64,000 bases of DNA from Vombatus ursinus (GCF_900497805.2 NW_020954556.1:34835312-34899311); one strand, 5' to 3'; shown: positions 1 to 12,875, numbered from the stretch's first letter. The notes: generated by a model from the letters alone, not told the origin. Numbers and translations: made by a program.

Positions 1-140
1 GAAAATGCTAGGGACACAAAGAAACAAGAAAAGTGAAGTCCCTGTCCTCAAGGAGCTTACATTCTATTGGAAAAAACAACAAGCACATATTTACACACCT
101 AAATATATACAGAATATTTACAAAATAAATACAAAGTAAG
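1..140 (-). repeat. L2 LINE 3' region, cut by window edge
   Basis: The stretch reads 'ctagggacacaaagaaa...gtccctgtcctcaaggagc', the reverse complement of the L2 3' untranslated region found across mammals. It starts at the window edge, so its terminus is not visible. The same motif recurs at 23430, 53260, 53575 and 62490, which supports the call. It is diverged and non-coding. Confidence 0.7.
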
Positions 141-329
141 TGTGGGTAGCACTGAGGGTGGTTGAATTATGTCATGTCTATAAAGTTTTACATGAGCATA
201 GATTAGAAAGGATCAAGACATTCAAACAAACAGCAGGAGGAATCTTCATTTTTTGAAAAATTCAATTATGCAGAACATCTTATTAAACAACTCTACTAGG
301 AAAATTGGCTACATTTTTTCTAAATAATC

Positions 330-600
330 AATATATTTTATTTCTCATGGAATAGTAATATTTCATTCCATTCATAGAGCACTATTTGTTTAGCCATTCA
401 TTTATCAATTCATATTGATTATCCATATCCTTTCTTGTTCTTTGTTATCACCAAAAACTCTACAATTTTTATTTTGGCCTGTGTGGGACCTTTCCTTTTT
501 TGATGTTCTTAAGATCTATAAAATGTAGTGGAATCTCTGGGTTAAAGGACATAAGTAGGTGTTTTAGTCATGTTCCAGCACTCTTTCCAATTTATTTTTA
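330..600 (-). mobile_element. Old L1 fragment (ORF2 tail)
   Basis: Read on the minus strand, this resembles the C-terminal end of L1 ORF2: a polymorphic 'ggaatagtaatatttcattcc' block, then 'tttagccattcatttatcaa', in the order seen in the better copies at 10180 and 27410. It is short and strongly diverged, with no open frame and no visible ends. It could be a remnant of a different L1 subfamily from its right-hand neighbour. Confidence 0.5.
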
Positions 601-2432
601 GTTTAATTTATTTTTTCAATTAACAAAAAAGTCATCTACCCCCCCCACTTCCCAAATAAATAAAAAAGAAAAAAGAAATACAAAACCCTGGTAATGAATA
701 TGCATTATTAACCAAAACGACTTCTGTCTTTGGTCAGGTCCAAAAAAATATGTCTCATTTTAAACCTTGAGTCCTTCCCCTCACTTTAAAGAGGTGGAGA
801 AAATATTTTATCAGGAATCCTCTGGAATTGTGGTTGGTTATTAGTGTCTATTAGAGTTCTTAAGTATTTCAAAAATTTTATCTTTATAATATTGTGAGTT
901 ATAAATTATTTTCCTGGTTCTGTTTATATCACTCTAAATGAGTTCATATAATTTTCCCAGGTTTTCCTGAAACTGTCCCTGTCATAATTTCTTATAACAC
1001 AATTGTATTACCTTAGATTCAGATTCCAAAATTTGTTCAACCTTTACTCAATTGAGTAGTCCCTTAGTTTCTAGAATCTTCTGCAATCACAGCAAAAGCC
1101 ACTATAAATATATTTATATTGTTATTTTTTTTTCAGACTGATTTCCAGAATGGTTCATCCACTATTCATTCCTCCAAAAATGTTAGTCCAAATGTCTTTA
1201 CCCTGTGCCTATAGCATTAACAATATCCATCTTTTGCTATCTTTGTAAATTTACTAGGGGCAAGGTAAAACTTCGAATCCATTTTAATTTGTGTATCTCT
1301 TACTATATGTTATTGTAACAACCCTTTCTGTTGTTGTTTTTAATAGTTTGTAATTTTTCTTTGAAGACTTTGTATAATTTATGCCTCTTTTTACCAAGTT
1401 GTTAATTTCCTTTTCATCGTCTTCTTGCATCACTCATTTTCCCCAATTTTCCCTCTACCATTCTTACCTCTTTCTTTTGCTCTTCCAGGATGTTTTTTTT
1501 GGGGGGGGGGGGCTTGAGTCCAGTTTAAATTTTTTGAGACTTTTTTTATAGCTGTTTTCATGTTGTTGTCTTCTGAGTTTCTTAGTCTTCCCTGTCATCA
1601 TAGTAGCTTACAATAGTCAGATTTGTTGTTGTTGTGTTTGTTCATTTTTCAAACTTATTTCTTAACTGAACATATGTTAAAGTTGAGTTCTGGAGGTGGG
1701 GAGGCGCTGTCTCAAGCTTCAGACTTTTCTCACACTGGTGTTTTCAGAATTAGTTCTGGGGTCTATATGTTTTTGGTGCTTCCAAAGTGTTATAATACTG
1801 GGAGAAGTATGGTCACTGCTCTTCTACTCTGTGTTATAGTCTTTACCCAGGAAGGGCCCTGTGTTCTCCTGAAATTCCAAATGCTAGCACTCCTCTCTAC
1901 CTTTGAACTCTGACCAGATGCCCTGCTCCCTGCAGCCACAAGGGCTTGTGCTCCTCTCTGCCCTGGAATTGTGACCAGGATCCATGCTTCCTTGTGACTA
2001 ACAACAAATTTTCTTCTCAACTCTAGAACTGGGACCCAGAACTATCTATGGTCAATGGAGTTACCAAACAGCACCCAGTCCTGTGCCCAGTGTCAGCTCA
2101 GCATCTCCTGTAATCTCCTTCTGACCAGTTGTCCAATTCTCTTTCCATATCTGGGCTGAGAGCTCCTGAAACTACTGCTTCTGTTGTTATAGCAGCCAGT
2201 TCCAAGGCCCATGGCTGGTCTTATTGCCACATGGACTCTAGACTGGCCCCAGCCTTGGCATCACAACCCTTTCCTTCTTGCCTCCAAAGTTATCTCAGGC
2301 TGAAAGATGTCTTGATTTGAACTTTTGTTGGCTATGCCACTCTTGTATTCTATTTGATGCATGTTACTTGACGAGAAATGTTGGAAGAGTTCAGCTGTGT
2401 TGCTGCCTCTACTCAACCATTTTGGCTCTGCT
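601..2432 (-). mobile_element. L1 derivative with 5' end, central part missing
   Basis: On the minus strand the order is 5' end (about 2432, 'gcagagccaaaatggttgag'), a 5' untranslated region, the N-terminal half of ORF1 (about 1640 down to 1375), then directly the ORF2 tail and 3' region (about 1330 down to 601). The 5' terminus matches the L1 promoter motif 'ccaagatggc'. The ORF1 part aligns in order with 12270-12540. The ORF1 C-terminus and nearly all of ORF2 are absent. I cannot exclude two abutting fragments, because no target-site duplication was found. Confidence 0.6.
1493..1512 (+). repeat. T8-G12 homopolymer junction
   Basis: Eight T are followed by twelve G, inside the L1 ORF1 remnant. 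Runs of G this long are slippage-prone. No coding function. Confidence 0.9.
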
Positions 2433-2439
2433 CCTGTAT

Positions 2440-2696
2440 ATATAATTAAATGTTCTTTTTTCTCATTAGGGAATGGGTCTTGGTATTAGATACATTATTT
2501 ATGTTAACTTCTTATACAATTTGGACAAGAGACATTTTGTCAGAGAGATATCATCCATTTTTAACCTATTGTCAGTTTCACTTTGTATCTAAGTGCATTG
2601 ATTTTGTTCTTTCAAAAACTTGTTTTTATAATTCAATATATCAATCTGTCTTTTGTGATATACTACAAATCTTATTTCATTAAGAATTATCTTGTC
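2440..2696 (-). mobile_element. Old L1 ORF2 fragment, left of an inserted LINE
   Basis: The minus strand resembles L1 ORF2 downstream of the reverse transcriptase domain, including an 'aaaaacttgtttttataattcaatat' type segment. It appears to continue at 3361 on the far side of the RTE-like LINE, which would make the latter a nested insertion. Diverged, with no open frame. Confidence 0.5.
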
Positions 2697-3360
2697 AGAT
2701 CTACAGAGCTATTGTGTTAACCTCATTGTTGTATGCCTGTGAAACCTGGATAGTAAACCAGTACCATGTCAGAAATTTAAATAATTTCCTTTGAATTGTC
2801 TTAGAAATATTCTAAAGATCACATGGAAAAATAAGGTACCAGACACTGAGGTCCCCTCTCAAATGGAACTTCCCAGCATTTAAACTGTACTGCAGACAGT
2901 GTGATTCCAAAGGACTGGCCATGTTGTTTGAATGTCAAACTTAAATTTGGCAAAAAAAAAATGGTTATAGCAAACTGTACAAGGAAAGTGCTCACACAGA
3001 GGTTAGAAAAATTGATACAAACATATTCCAAAGATCTCTCTGAAGTACTTTGGTATTAATATCAAGAAATGGGAGACACTGGGATGGTACCATACAGCAT
3101 GGCACATCATCATCAAAGAAGGCATTGTTCTATATTAGCAAAGCAGAATTGCAGTAGCTCAGAAGAAACACGAAATGTATAAATTGAGAGAAACTTCATC
3201 TCAAATGTTCAAAAGGACTATTTGTGCCACATCTGTGGTAGAGCATTCTGAGCACTTTTTGATCTGATTAACCACAGTCAGACACATTGTGCTTTAACCC
3301 AAATATTGTGATGCCATTTTGGTCCTCTTCAAGTACAAAGGACAATACCTTGACAGGCTG
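2697..3360 (+). mobile_element. RTE-like (non-L1) LINE, C-terminal ORF and 3' tail
   Basis: The plus strand encodes, across several frames, the C-terminal part of a LINE polyprotein. YACETW is at about 2737-2754, there is an 'RxW/GHVV'-like region near 2920, and a C2H2-like finger lies at 3222-3290 (LCHICGRAF, a stop, then LINHSQTHC). The finger ends about 30 bases before the 3' tail with 'ttggtcctcttcaa' and 'aaaggacaa'. The element is 5'-truncated and broken by stops and frameshifts. It lies inside an older L1. The 3' tail resembles the end of the SINE at 49926-50425, suggesting a LINE/SINE partnership. The clade (RTE or a relative) is my inference from recall. Confidence 0.7.
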
Positions 3361-4900
3361 TAACTGTGAAAGATATCTCTTTTTTTTTCAATAATTTTAA
3401 ATCATTTGATCCTTTATGCTTACATTGTATATGCAAGAGGAATTTATTGTAGTATAAGTTGTAAGGTGCTTGTATAACACTATATTTTTCAGACTGCTTT
3501 GAGTTTCCTTAACAGATTTTGTCAAATAGATAGTCCTCTGCAACATAAATTATCAGGCTTATCAAAGTTCTATCGATTTTGCTTCCAAATATTGCTTATC
3601 TACTCAGTTCCACTTAATTATTTTCTAATTTTAGGCAGTTCTATATAACTTTGATGCTTACCTCTTATATAATTTGAGGTTTGGAAATAGCATTTGCACA
3701 TTCTTTCTTATATATTTTCAATTATTTACCTTGGGATTCTGGATATTTTCTTGTACGTGTTTTGTTATTTCATCTAGCTCTTTAAAGGAACCCCTTTGCA
3801 GTTTGATTTATTTAGCACCAATTTTGTATGGTGATAATTTTCAGTTTAAAAACATAGTTCAACTTGGGAGATATAAAATGATATGTCATTAAGTGTTTTT
3901 TTTTTACCATTGTACTTAAATATCTCAACTTCATCTTTGTAGATCAACTATATTTTATATATTTTAAGTTATTTTGAATGGGATTGCCCATTGTATTATG
4001 TTTTCAAGAGCTTATTACTAATATGCAGGAATTACATGAATATTAAAGCTTTGTCACCCATTACATTACTGAAATCTTGGAGTTTATAAATGAAGGCATG
4101 ATTTTGTTGCCTCTCTGTTAGTATTTGTACCTTTACTTTCTTCTTCTCGTCTTACTACTATCACTAGCACTTCTAGAACTATGATAAAGAATAAGGAGGA
4201 AATAGAATATCTTTGCTTTACTTCTATATGAACTGGCATATTTTCCAGTTTCTCAATTACAAAATACTCTTTGAAGTTTTATCAACCAGGATCCACTGGA
4301 GGGGGGACCTTCCTAAGTTTATGTTTTAGGGATTTTTTAGCATACATTTCCAAAGGATTTTCTTCATCTATTCCTCTAACCATGTAATTTTGTTTTGTTT
4401 TCCTTTTAATACGATTATTTTTTTTATTTTCCTAATCCTGAGCCATTGTTGCATCTCCCTATTCTTTTCATTAGGATTTTCTTCAAACATTTTCTTATAT
4501 TCACCAGTGATATTAGTCTACAGTTCCTTTTCTTTGCTTTATCCTACCCCCTTTGTTTAGGTGTTAGGAGAATGTTTCATAAAATGAATTTGGTAGTATA
4601 CATTCTGCCTTGCTTTTTGTGAATTATTTGAGTGGTATACAAATTAATTGCTGTTTAAATATTTGAAAGAATTAATCTGAGAACCAATTGGGACCAAAGT
4701 GTTTCTTTTTCATTTTGATAACTCCTTTGTGACCTATTCAATTTTATTTTCTGAAAATGAGTTAGGACAACTATTTCATGTTCTTTCAACTTCAGCACTT
4801 GGCCTTTTATAGATAATAACACATTTCCTTTAAATTTAAATTTTTCTTTACATATAACACTTAATAATACATTCTGATAGTTACTCTTATTTCTTTTTGT
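3361..4900 (-). mobile_element. Old L1 ORF2 fragment, right of the inserted LINE
   Basis: The minus strand follows L1 ORF2. The segment near 4160-4200 ('actagcacttctagaactatg') and the one near 4330-4390 ('gattttcttcatctattcctc') are in the same order as the reverse-transcriptase part of the copy at 35750-36000. Heavily mutated, no open frame and no 5' end. Boundaries are approximate. Confidence 0.55.
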
Positions 4901-5322
4901 TTATTTTGTAAATTAAATAATCTTATTTGCCTCTTACTTCGTCTTTCTTTTCACCATGTTACTTAAAGGTTTTGAGAGCTTTAGAGAATGATTTGTCATG
5001 GGGGGCTGAAATATCATCATTTCTGTCTTCCTTGAGCCCCAGGACAAGATGCTCAGCAAATGATCTTCTCCTGAAACTGTTGGAATCAATCAACATTTTT
5101 TCTCTCCCAATGAGTCAGGAAAAATGAATACTGTTGATTCATATTCTACCAGGAATTTTAAAAAATGTATTCCAGTATTTACATGTAGATTTTTTCCTGG
5201 TTCTTCATTTCTAATAGATTACTAAATGAAATGGTGGTCTTGATTACTGTTTCTCCTAATAGCTATCTTGTGATAATCTAATGGTTCTGCTTTTTTGGGA
5301 AATGGAAATCTACTCTCATAAA
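4901..5322. other. Unassigned stretch
   Basis: No repeat family or gene recognised. A 66-codon open frame starts near 4927 but has no start-site context or resemblance to a known protein, so I do not call it. It might be a decayed L1 continuation. Confidence 0.4.
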
Positions 5323-5580
5323 AAAATGAGGTGGCACAGTCAATAGAGTGCTGTGCCTAGAGTGAGGAAGACCTAATTTCAAATCAAGCCTTAGATATAC
5401 TAGCTATGTGATCCTGAGAAAATCACTCAACCTCTACCTCAGTTTCCTCAATTGTAAAATGGGAACAATAATAACATCTGCTTCATAGCATTGTCTTACC
5501 TCACAGAGTTTTTGTGAGGATAAAAAGAAATAATATTTGTAAAGCACTTAGCATGGTATATGACACACAGTAAGCACTCC
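5323..5580 (+). repeat. MIR/THER1-family SINE
   Basis: Nearly complete. It has a tRNA-like head ('ggtggcacagtcaatagag'), the CORE 'tgtgatcctgagaaaatcac', 'cagtttcctcaattgtaaaatggg', and the L2-like tail 'aaagcacttagcatgg...cacagtaagcact'. The tail runs into a TTCC microsatellite. Confidence 0.85.
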
Positions 5581-5654
5581 TTCCCTCTCTCTTTTCCCTT
5601 TTCCTTCCTTCCTTCCTTTCTTCCTTCCTTCCTTCCTTCTTTTCTTCCTTTCCC
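5579..5654 (+). repeat. (TTCC)n microsatellite
   Basis: Imperfect TTCC/TTTCC repeats immediately after the SINE tail. They generate the spurious Arg/Lys/Glu-rich minus-strand frames seen here. Confidence 0.95.
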
Positions 5655-5659
5655 AAATA

Positions 5660-8600
5660 GTGAGACACAGGAAGAGATAACTTTGACTCCAAAAAGGATT
5701 GTCCAATCCTCCTATCATTTCTAGATATGGTTGAAAGTAGTTCTTAGTACAAACTTGGAATAGCATACTTTATACATTGTGAATTATAATGTTTTAAATT
5801 ATATCAAGCTTCTACATACAGCTTAATGAAATAGAAGCATCTACTAAGTCCAAAATATTTTGCACAAACAATTCCATAGTATATTGTTTCCAAAATTAAA
5901 TGTCACCAATTATAGGATGCAGTCCTCAAGGGCAACATTGCTTTAAACGTCTATGTAAATTATCCTATGCTAATTCCGACATAAAGACCTTCTCATTAGT
6001 TTTCATGCTCTCATGACACTTTATGCAAGTGCCATGCATTTTAATGACTGAAAATTTGCATTATGCTCTGAATGAAAATAAAAAGCTTAAAAATTATGGA
6101 AAGTCAATTCTGTAAACTTATAGAAAAATTATCATTCACTCATTCATTCAACAGACACTTTTCAACTTCAAATATGTCTGAGAAAATGCTTTATTTTCTG
6201 ATAGAATATAAAGAATATGAAAACTCATATTCCATCACTAGAATGTTTCCATAATGCCTGTTCTTACAAACAAGCATTTCAAGAACATAAAATGTATCAA
6301 TGTATTTAGGTACATACTTTAAAGAGCTCTATCTTTTAATATCCTTAAGGGTTCAAAGGAAGACGTGTTTTGTTTTAAACTAGATAGAACTGCTGCCACA
6401 ATCTGCTCTCTTAAAGGAAATTCAGAAGCATCCATTCATCTCTTTGATCCTAATATATTACTTTGGCATTCATCCTAGCAAGGAGTAAGTGTATGGGAAA
6501 GTCTCCTTCAGCTGTCTGAGCTTATTAGGGAGGTTATGACAGGTTTACCATGGTTTCACCAATGAGCCCACTGTAGGAAGTTAGAAAAGGGTAATTTCTG
6601 AATCATTTATCAAAGCATTAATCACCCATTCAGTAGTATCCCATTACAATCAGCTTCCCTGATACTGAAAAATAAAGGCATGAGAGATTTTAAATGACTC
6701 CCAAACATATGCCTGGTCATAGGGGAAAAGTGAAAAATGCTGAATTCTAATTAATAATACTGATGGCCTTTGGATTGCACTGAGCCAAGTCTGACTTTCT
6801 CACATGTTGATTTTAGGCTTTTCTTTCACATATTTAGTTCAAGGTAGCTCTTAGAAACTACCATTTTAACAAGACTTGCTTACATTCCTGCAAAAGCAAG
6901 CTACAGAATACAAGTATTGCTAATAACTACACATTAAAGATTCATTAAAGGAAAACCTTTCTCCCAGAGTGGCAAGCATTGTTTTACATGAATAAAAGAC
7001 TAAAAATAATTGGTATGTGTAAGAAATTATGAATGAGGAATTCAGATGTGATGATGGGGTCAATTGAGTAAATCAATCAAATTAATCTACCCCACCTAAC
7101 AAAAATGATAAAATACTATGCCCTGGCACTTTAGCTAAGTGGGAATTTGTCTTGATTGAATTAAATCAATCAAAGTCTTCAATTAAGTGTAAAAAGCCCC
7201 TGGATGAGCTAGATATGAACTAGATATAGCATATTGAGCAGGAAAAGTGTTAGAATTGACAAAGCTAACTTAGTCATTCTAGAGGTCAAATATTAAAAAG
7301 AAAGTATTTGGGGGCCTTGATAGATTCAGGTTCTAAAAATCAATGAATAAGGAGAGAGTGTTCCAGCTAAATTCTGAGAAGGAGTTGCTTGAAGTGTAGG
7401 GAGTTCGGAAGAAAATAATATGACCTCAGCCTTGTTCTCCACCTGCCTAACACAGAGGAGGAACTTGGAAGCTTTGAAAAGTCCATAAGATTTTAAAATT
7501 AACTTTTTTTCCATTGTTGACCTAGCACCATCCATAGGGCAACAGAAACTACTGATAATGCCAGCATCAGGTCAAAATAGAGATGGTATAAAACCTAAAA
7601 GTTCTACAAGTCCAGCAAAGAAGTTAAACCATATCTAATATTTTGTGCACACTAAAAATGGGAAAATATGATTTCTAGCCACCAGGAACTATGAATTAAC
7701 CCCTTTTTTAGTTCTCTGAGCTTGAATCCACTTTGCTCTGTTCTCTGTATATACTTTAGAGAAAATTAGTCACAGACTCCTGGAAAATGTATTATATCCA
7801 TTTTTTTTTTACTGTGCCCCATTCATTAATATAACTTTCCTAAAAGTTATTTCAATATGGCTATGTGGAATCTACCTATATTCATTGTTTGAAGCATACT
7901 GGTAGGGGCTCATTAACAACATAACTTTTGAAAAGACATCCAACAACTCATAGATAGCTGTAGAATTTTAAGAAGTATGTAATAATTACACTGTGGCTAA
8001 CCATCAGGAGTTATGCCTCAGAGAATGGGCTAAAAAGGAAAAAAAATGTGATTTTTACAAAGTAATACAAATTAAAATAGCAGAACCAAATAAATATTTT
8101 AGACAATTGCTACAACAATGCTATTGAAAAAATAGTTCTAAGAAGCTGGTACTTGTCAAATCAATAATGCTGAACAACACTAGAGAAATGTAAGTCTTTC
8201 AATTGGAAGAAATGAATGTCACTAGACGGACAGAATTCCTTATACATTTTCAGATATTTCCATTTTAGACTGTCATATTTCAAAATTATCAAAAATAATA
8301 GCTTAAATGTGTCTTGAAAAAAGATATGAAATTGTTTAACAATATAATCAAAAGTATATATAAAATTATAACATAAAATATAAGGATAATAAAATTATTT
8401 TAGAAGACAAAGGAAGAAAAAACATTTGGATGATGAACTAGAAGATGCATGAAGTCATGAAGGTGCTTAGGAGAAGATGGCTACAAATTCTTTTTCTGGG
8501 ATCAGTTGAGTATACTCTGACATAAGGCCATAAAATCTCCACAACTCCTGGTAGTGGAAAAAAGAGAGAAGATGATAGAAAAATGCTCCAGATAGCAACT

Positions 8601-9300
8601 TTACCTGTCATAAGGTTAGCCTTCTATCCAGAAAACAGAACCTAAAAACTTTTATTCTCCTTTCTATCCAGGAAGAGAAGAAAGTGAATCAAGCTGACTT
8701 TAGAAAACCTATATCATCAGGAGTCCCTTCCCATGAAAAACACTATGCCTACCATAGTCTTAGGAGATAGTGTGTTTCCTTCCAACACAAAGTCTTCAAA
8801 TAAAGGCTAGAGGGCTAATTCATCAAGATATTGTGATGGGAATTATTCTTTAGCATGGCTTTGGCTTGGCAGCATCTTAATTTCCTTCTATTTGTAAGAT
8901 TCCATGATTTTCTCACTTTGTAATGTTATTTCTGATAAATGTGAGTCATATAATATAATCTAAGACTGCCTGACTCTTATCTGCTTGAAAGACATTGAGT
9001 TACTTTTTCTGCATCCCAAGATTTGTCATATACAAAATAAATTGGATAGACCACTGTTTCCAAGAAATCGGTCAGTTTAGAATCAAGGGGTCACTGTCTT
9101 ATATATAAAAGAAAGCCTCTCTACAATCAAGTTAATATAATTTATTGGGAATCATAAATTAGAATGATGGTAGTGGGGAATAACTTTTGACATATTTATA
9201 CATAGAAAACCAGCAATGCTCTCCATCTAGTTAATCTAAGATATCATAGACAACTCTTTCCTGAGATCCATTGTTCTGAATGAAGTCAGGGAATCATTTT
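5660..9300. other. Mostly unique DNA, no gene seen
   Basis: This is the longest repeat-poor block in the left half. Frames are short (at most about 72 codons) and none resembles a known protein. No splice-bounded exon was convincing. Two stretches look less AT-simple than their surroundings and could be conserved non-coding sequence: about 5940-6080 and 6570-6800, the latter with several TAAT and ATCA motifs. Without alignment this is only a suggestion. Confidence 0.5.
7073..7175. promoter_or_regulatory. Cluster of TCAATCAA motifs, near-palindrome
   Basis: AATCAATCAAATTAAT lies at about 7074-7089. A near-palindrome TTGATTGA-ATTAAA-TCAATCAA lies at 7152-7173 and runs into AAG, giving the TCF/LEF-like core ATCAAAG. 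PBX/HOX-type factors bind TGATTGAT-like sites. That a regulator uses this cluster is inference, and AT-rich DNA makes chance matches likely. Confidence 0.25.
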
Positions 9301-9302
9301 GC

Positions 9303-9440
9303 AAAAGGAAAGAACAGATTTAGAGTCAGATGCCTCCAAATCCCAGTTCTTTCATGCATTACCCATGTGACTTTTGGTCCACTTTCTGGGCCTGTTTCCT
9401 CATCAGTAAAATGAGTGAGTTGGAATATGTGAACTAAAAG
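9303..9440 (+). repeat. THER2/MIR-type SINE
   Basis: Contains 'gatttagagtcagatgcc', 'catgtgacttttgg', 'cctgtttcctcatcagtaaaatgag' and the 'gttggaatatgtgaact' tail, in the order of the therian CORE-SINE. The head is missing. Confidence 0.7.
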
Positions 9441-9655
9441 TATTTTTTTATCCTATTACTAAGAAAGTGTGAGATACTAGACCTTGCTCCCACTCCACTC
9501 CAAAGAGCTTGAAGTTTTTTGAATTTCAGTTATAAATAACAATACTAAAAAGGATAGCTAATTAGGCAGGCTTTTTAACTTATTCCCCTTGCTGAGGAGG
9601 ATTAGTGTTCCCACATATCATGCTCACTCTTTCACGGATGAGTAGGCACACTCTT

Positions 9656-12600
9656 TATTTAAAATGTCTTCAAAAATTTTATATTTAGTATTTTATTTTC
9701 CCCCAATTACATATAAAAATTTGAACATTCATTTTTAAAATTTTAAGTTCCAAATTCTCCCCCTCCCTCCCCACACCCCTTTTTGAGAAGGCAAACAATT
9801 TGATATAGCATATACATGTATTATTATGCAAAACATATTTCCGTATTAGTCACATTTTAAAAGAAAACATAGATAAAAAACCCAAAGAAAAATAATTAAA
9901 GTTTTTTTCAAAGTGTGTTTTGATCTGTATTCAGACACCTATCAATTCTTTCTCTGGTGATTGATAGCAACGTTCATCATAAGTTATTCAGAGTTGTCTT
10001 GGATCATTGTATTGGTGAGAATAGCTAAGTCATTCACAACTGATCATCACAACAAATTATTGTTGTAACTGTTCACAATATTCTCCTATTTTTTTCTCAT
10101 TTCTACTCATTTCATTTTGGATTAGTTCATAGAAGTATTTCCAGTTTTTCTGAGAGCATCCTGCTCATCATTTCTTATAGAACAATAGTATTCCATCACA
10201 ATCATAAACTAGAAGTTGTCCTGACATTACCCAATTGATGGACATCCTCTCAATTTCCAATTCTTTGCACCCAGAAAAAAAAAGCTGCTACAAATATTTT
10301 TGTACATGTAGGTCTTTTCCCCCTTTTTTGTTGTTTTTTATCTCTTTTGGAATAGATATAGATCTAGTAGTGGTATTGCTAGGTAACAAGGTATGCATGG
10401 TTTTATAGCCCTTTGTGGATAATTCCAAATTGCTCTCCAGAGTGGTTGAATCAGTTCGCAACAGTGAATTACCTATAGAGAGTAGTAACAGTGGATTGAT
10501 GCTTTTTTTTAATTTTCCTATATCTCCTCCAACATTTGTCATTTTCCTTTTCTGTTTTATTAGCTAATACATGTGAGCTAGTACCTCAAAGTTATTTCAA
10601 TTTATATTTCTCCAATCAATAGTGATTTAGAACATTTTTTTTCATATGGCTATAGATAGCTTTCATTACTTCATCTGAGAAGTGATTATATCTTTTGATC
10701 ATTTATAAATTGGAAAATGGCTCCTAGTTTTTATAAATTTGACTCAGTTCTCTATATATTTGAGAAATGAGGCCTTTATCAGAGAAACTTGCTTCCAAAA
10801 TGTTTTCCCAGTGATGATTGCTAACTGTATTTCTCTCCATCCTATTTTGCCCCTGTTTATTGTATACTGTCTCTCCTTTCACCCTGTCCTTCTTCAAAAG
10901 TATTTTGCTTCTGACTACCTGCTCCCCGAATCTACCCTCTCTTCTATCACCCCATTTTCTCTTATATCCTTCCACTCTTACTGTTCTGTAGGATGAGATA
11001 GATTAATATACTTAATTGAGTGTGTATGTTATTCCCTTTTTGAGACAATTCCAAAGAGAGTAAGGTTCAAGCATTCCCTGCTATTTCCCTCAGCATCCTC
11101 TCCACTATGAAAGCTTTTTCTTGCCTCTTTTATGTGATACAACTTACCTGCTTCTACCTCTCCTTTTCCCCTTTTTCCCCAGACATTCCTCTTTCTCACC
11201 CCTTAACTTTATTTTTTAAATATCATCCTTTCAAGTTCAACTCACACTTGTGTCCTCCATCTATATATACTCCTTCTAATTGCACTAATAATGAGAAAGT
11301 TCTTATGAGTTAAAAGTATCACCTTCCCATGTAGGAATGTAAACAGTTTAACATTATTAAATTTCTTATGTTTTCCCTTTCCTATTTACCTTATTTATGA
11401 TACTCTTGAATCTTATATTTCAAAGTCAAATTTTTTATTGAACTCTGATCTTTTCCTCAAGAATGCTTGAGAGTACCCTATTTTATTTTATACTTATTTT
11501 CCCCTGAAAATTAGGCTCAGTTTTGCTGGGTAGGTGATTATTGGTTGTAATCCTAGATTCTTTGATGTCCAGAATATCATATTCCAAACCCTCTAATCCT
11601 TTAATGTAGAAGCTTCTAAATCTTGTGTTATCCTGACACTGCCTCCACAATACTTGAATTGTTTCCTTCTGAATGCTTTCAATATTTTCTCCTTGACCTT
11701 GGAGTTCTGGAATTTGACTGTAATATTACTGGGAGTTTTCCTTTTGGGATCTCTTTCAGGAAGTGATCTGTGGATTCTTTCATTTTCTATTTTACCCTCT
11801 GGTTCCAGAATATCAGGGCAGTTTTCCTTGATAATTTCTTGAAAGATGATGTCTAGGCTCTTTTATTGGGCTTTCAGGTTGTACAATAATTTTTAACTCA
11901 TGTCTCCTGAATCTATTTTCCAAGTCAATTGTTTTTCCAATGAGATTTCACATTGTCTTCTTTTTTTTTTCTTTTGGTTTTCTTTTCTTGTTTCTTGATT
12001 TCTTATAAAGTCATTATCTTATACTTACTTAATTCTCATTTTTAAGGAATTATTTTCTTCAGTGAGATTTTGTAAATCTTTTTTTCTATTTGACTAATTC
12101 TACTTTTAAGTAGTTCTTTTATTTGGTGAATTTTTGTGCATTTTTCCCCATTTGGCCAAATCAGCTTTTCATGACATTGTTTTCTTTATTAAAATTTTGG
12201 GCCTCTTTTACCATTTGGCCTAGTCTGTTTTTAAGGTGTTATTTCCTTCAGTATTTTGTTTTGTGCCTCCTTTAACAAGCTGTTGACTTATTTTTCATGA
12301 TTTTCTTTCCTCACTCTCATTTCTCTTCTCAATTTTTCTGCTACCTCTCTTACCTGATTTTTAAATCCTTTATGAGCTCTTCTATGACCTGAGACCAATT
12401 CATATTTTTCTTGGAGGCTTTGGAGTAGGACCTTGACTTTAGTCTTTTTCTGAGTGTATGTTTTGATCTCCCTAGTCACGATAGTAATATTTTTGTGGTC
12501 AGAATTTTTTTTCTGTTGTTTGTTCATTTTTCTAGCCTATTTCTTGACTTTTAACCATCTGTGGGCTGAGAAATCTGGAAGTGGCCCATGCCAATGCTGG

Positions 12601-12875
12601 CTCAGTAACTCCCAAGGCCCACTACTGGTGTGCTGGGGTCTGGTCTACACTGGCATGGTCTGCACTGGACTGTGCTTCACTTTCACCCGGTGAGACAGTC
12701 CTTTCCTTCCAATCTTCTAAGTTGCCTTGGACTAGAAAATTGTTTTGTCCAATCCTTTAGTGGGTTCTGTCACCTGAAAATTTGTTTTAGGTTATTATTT
12801 AATGATTTTTGAAGGGTTTTGGAGAGAGCTCACAAGAGTCACTGCCTTTTCTCCACCATCTTGGCTTAGAGGTCC
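9656..12875 (-). mobile_element. End-to-end L1 derivative lacking most of ORF2 (type A)
   Basis: The element has both ends. The 5' end is at 12875, with a promoter-like start containing 'ccaagatggtgg' on the minus strand, and the A-rich 3' end is at 9656. A 14-bp target-site duplication flanks it (GTAGGcAcACTCTT at 9642-9655, GTAGGtAaACTCTT at 12876-12889; 12 of 14 match). The order is a short 5' UTR, ORF1 (about 12527 to 11330), a purine-rich tract (11300 to 10830), then directly the ORF2 tail (10815 to about 10150) and 3' UTR. The reverse transcriptase and endonuclease parts are absent. The junction near 10810-10830 is the same as near 27975 and 40150. It cannot move autonomously, so transposition presumably used enzymes in trans. 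Confidence 0.85.
11330..12527 (-). pseudogene. L1 ORF1 remnant (coiled-coil RNA-binding protein)
   Basis: ORF1 of L1 makes a trimeric RNA-binding chaperone that coats the element's RNA. The best open part is 12527-12288, containing LQEKYELVSGHRRAHKGF followed by a charged heptad-rich helix ending REMRVRKENHEK. The remaining ORF1 down to about 11330 is recognisable by order of nucleotide blocks but broken. The putative start MNKQQKK corresponds in position to MGKQRHKK of the copy at 17269. Confidence 0.7.

Noticed and set aside
1501-1512. G-quadruplex regulatory site
   Set aside because: A single G run inside an L1 remnant, with no other G tracts nearby and no promoter context.
8440-8830. Processed pseudogene
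   Set aside because: The stretch reads as moderately complex DNA and contains 'aaataaagg', but no A-tail, no duplication and no frame support it.
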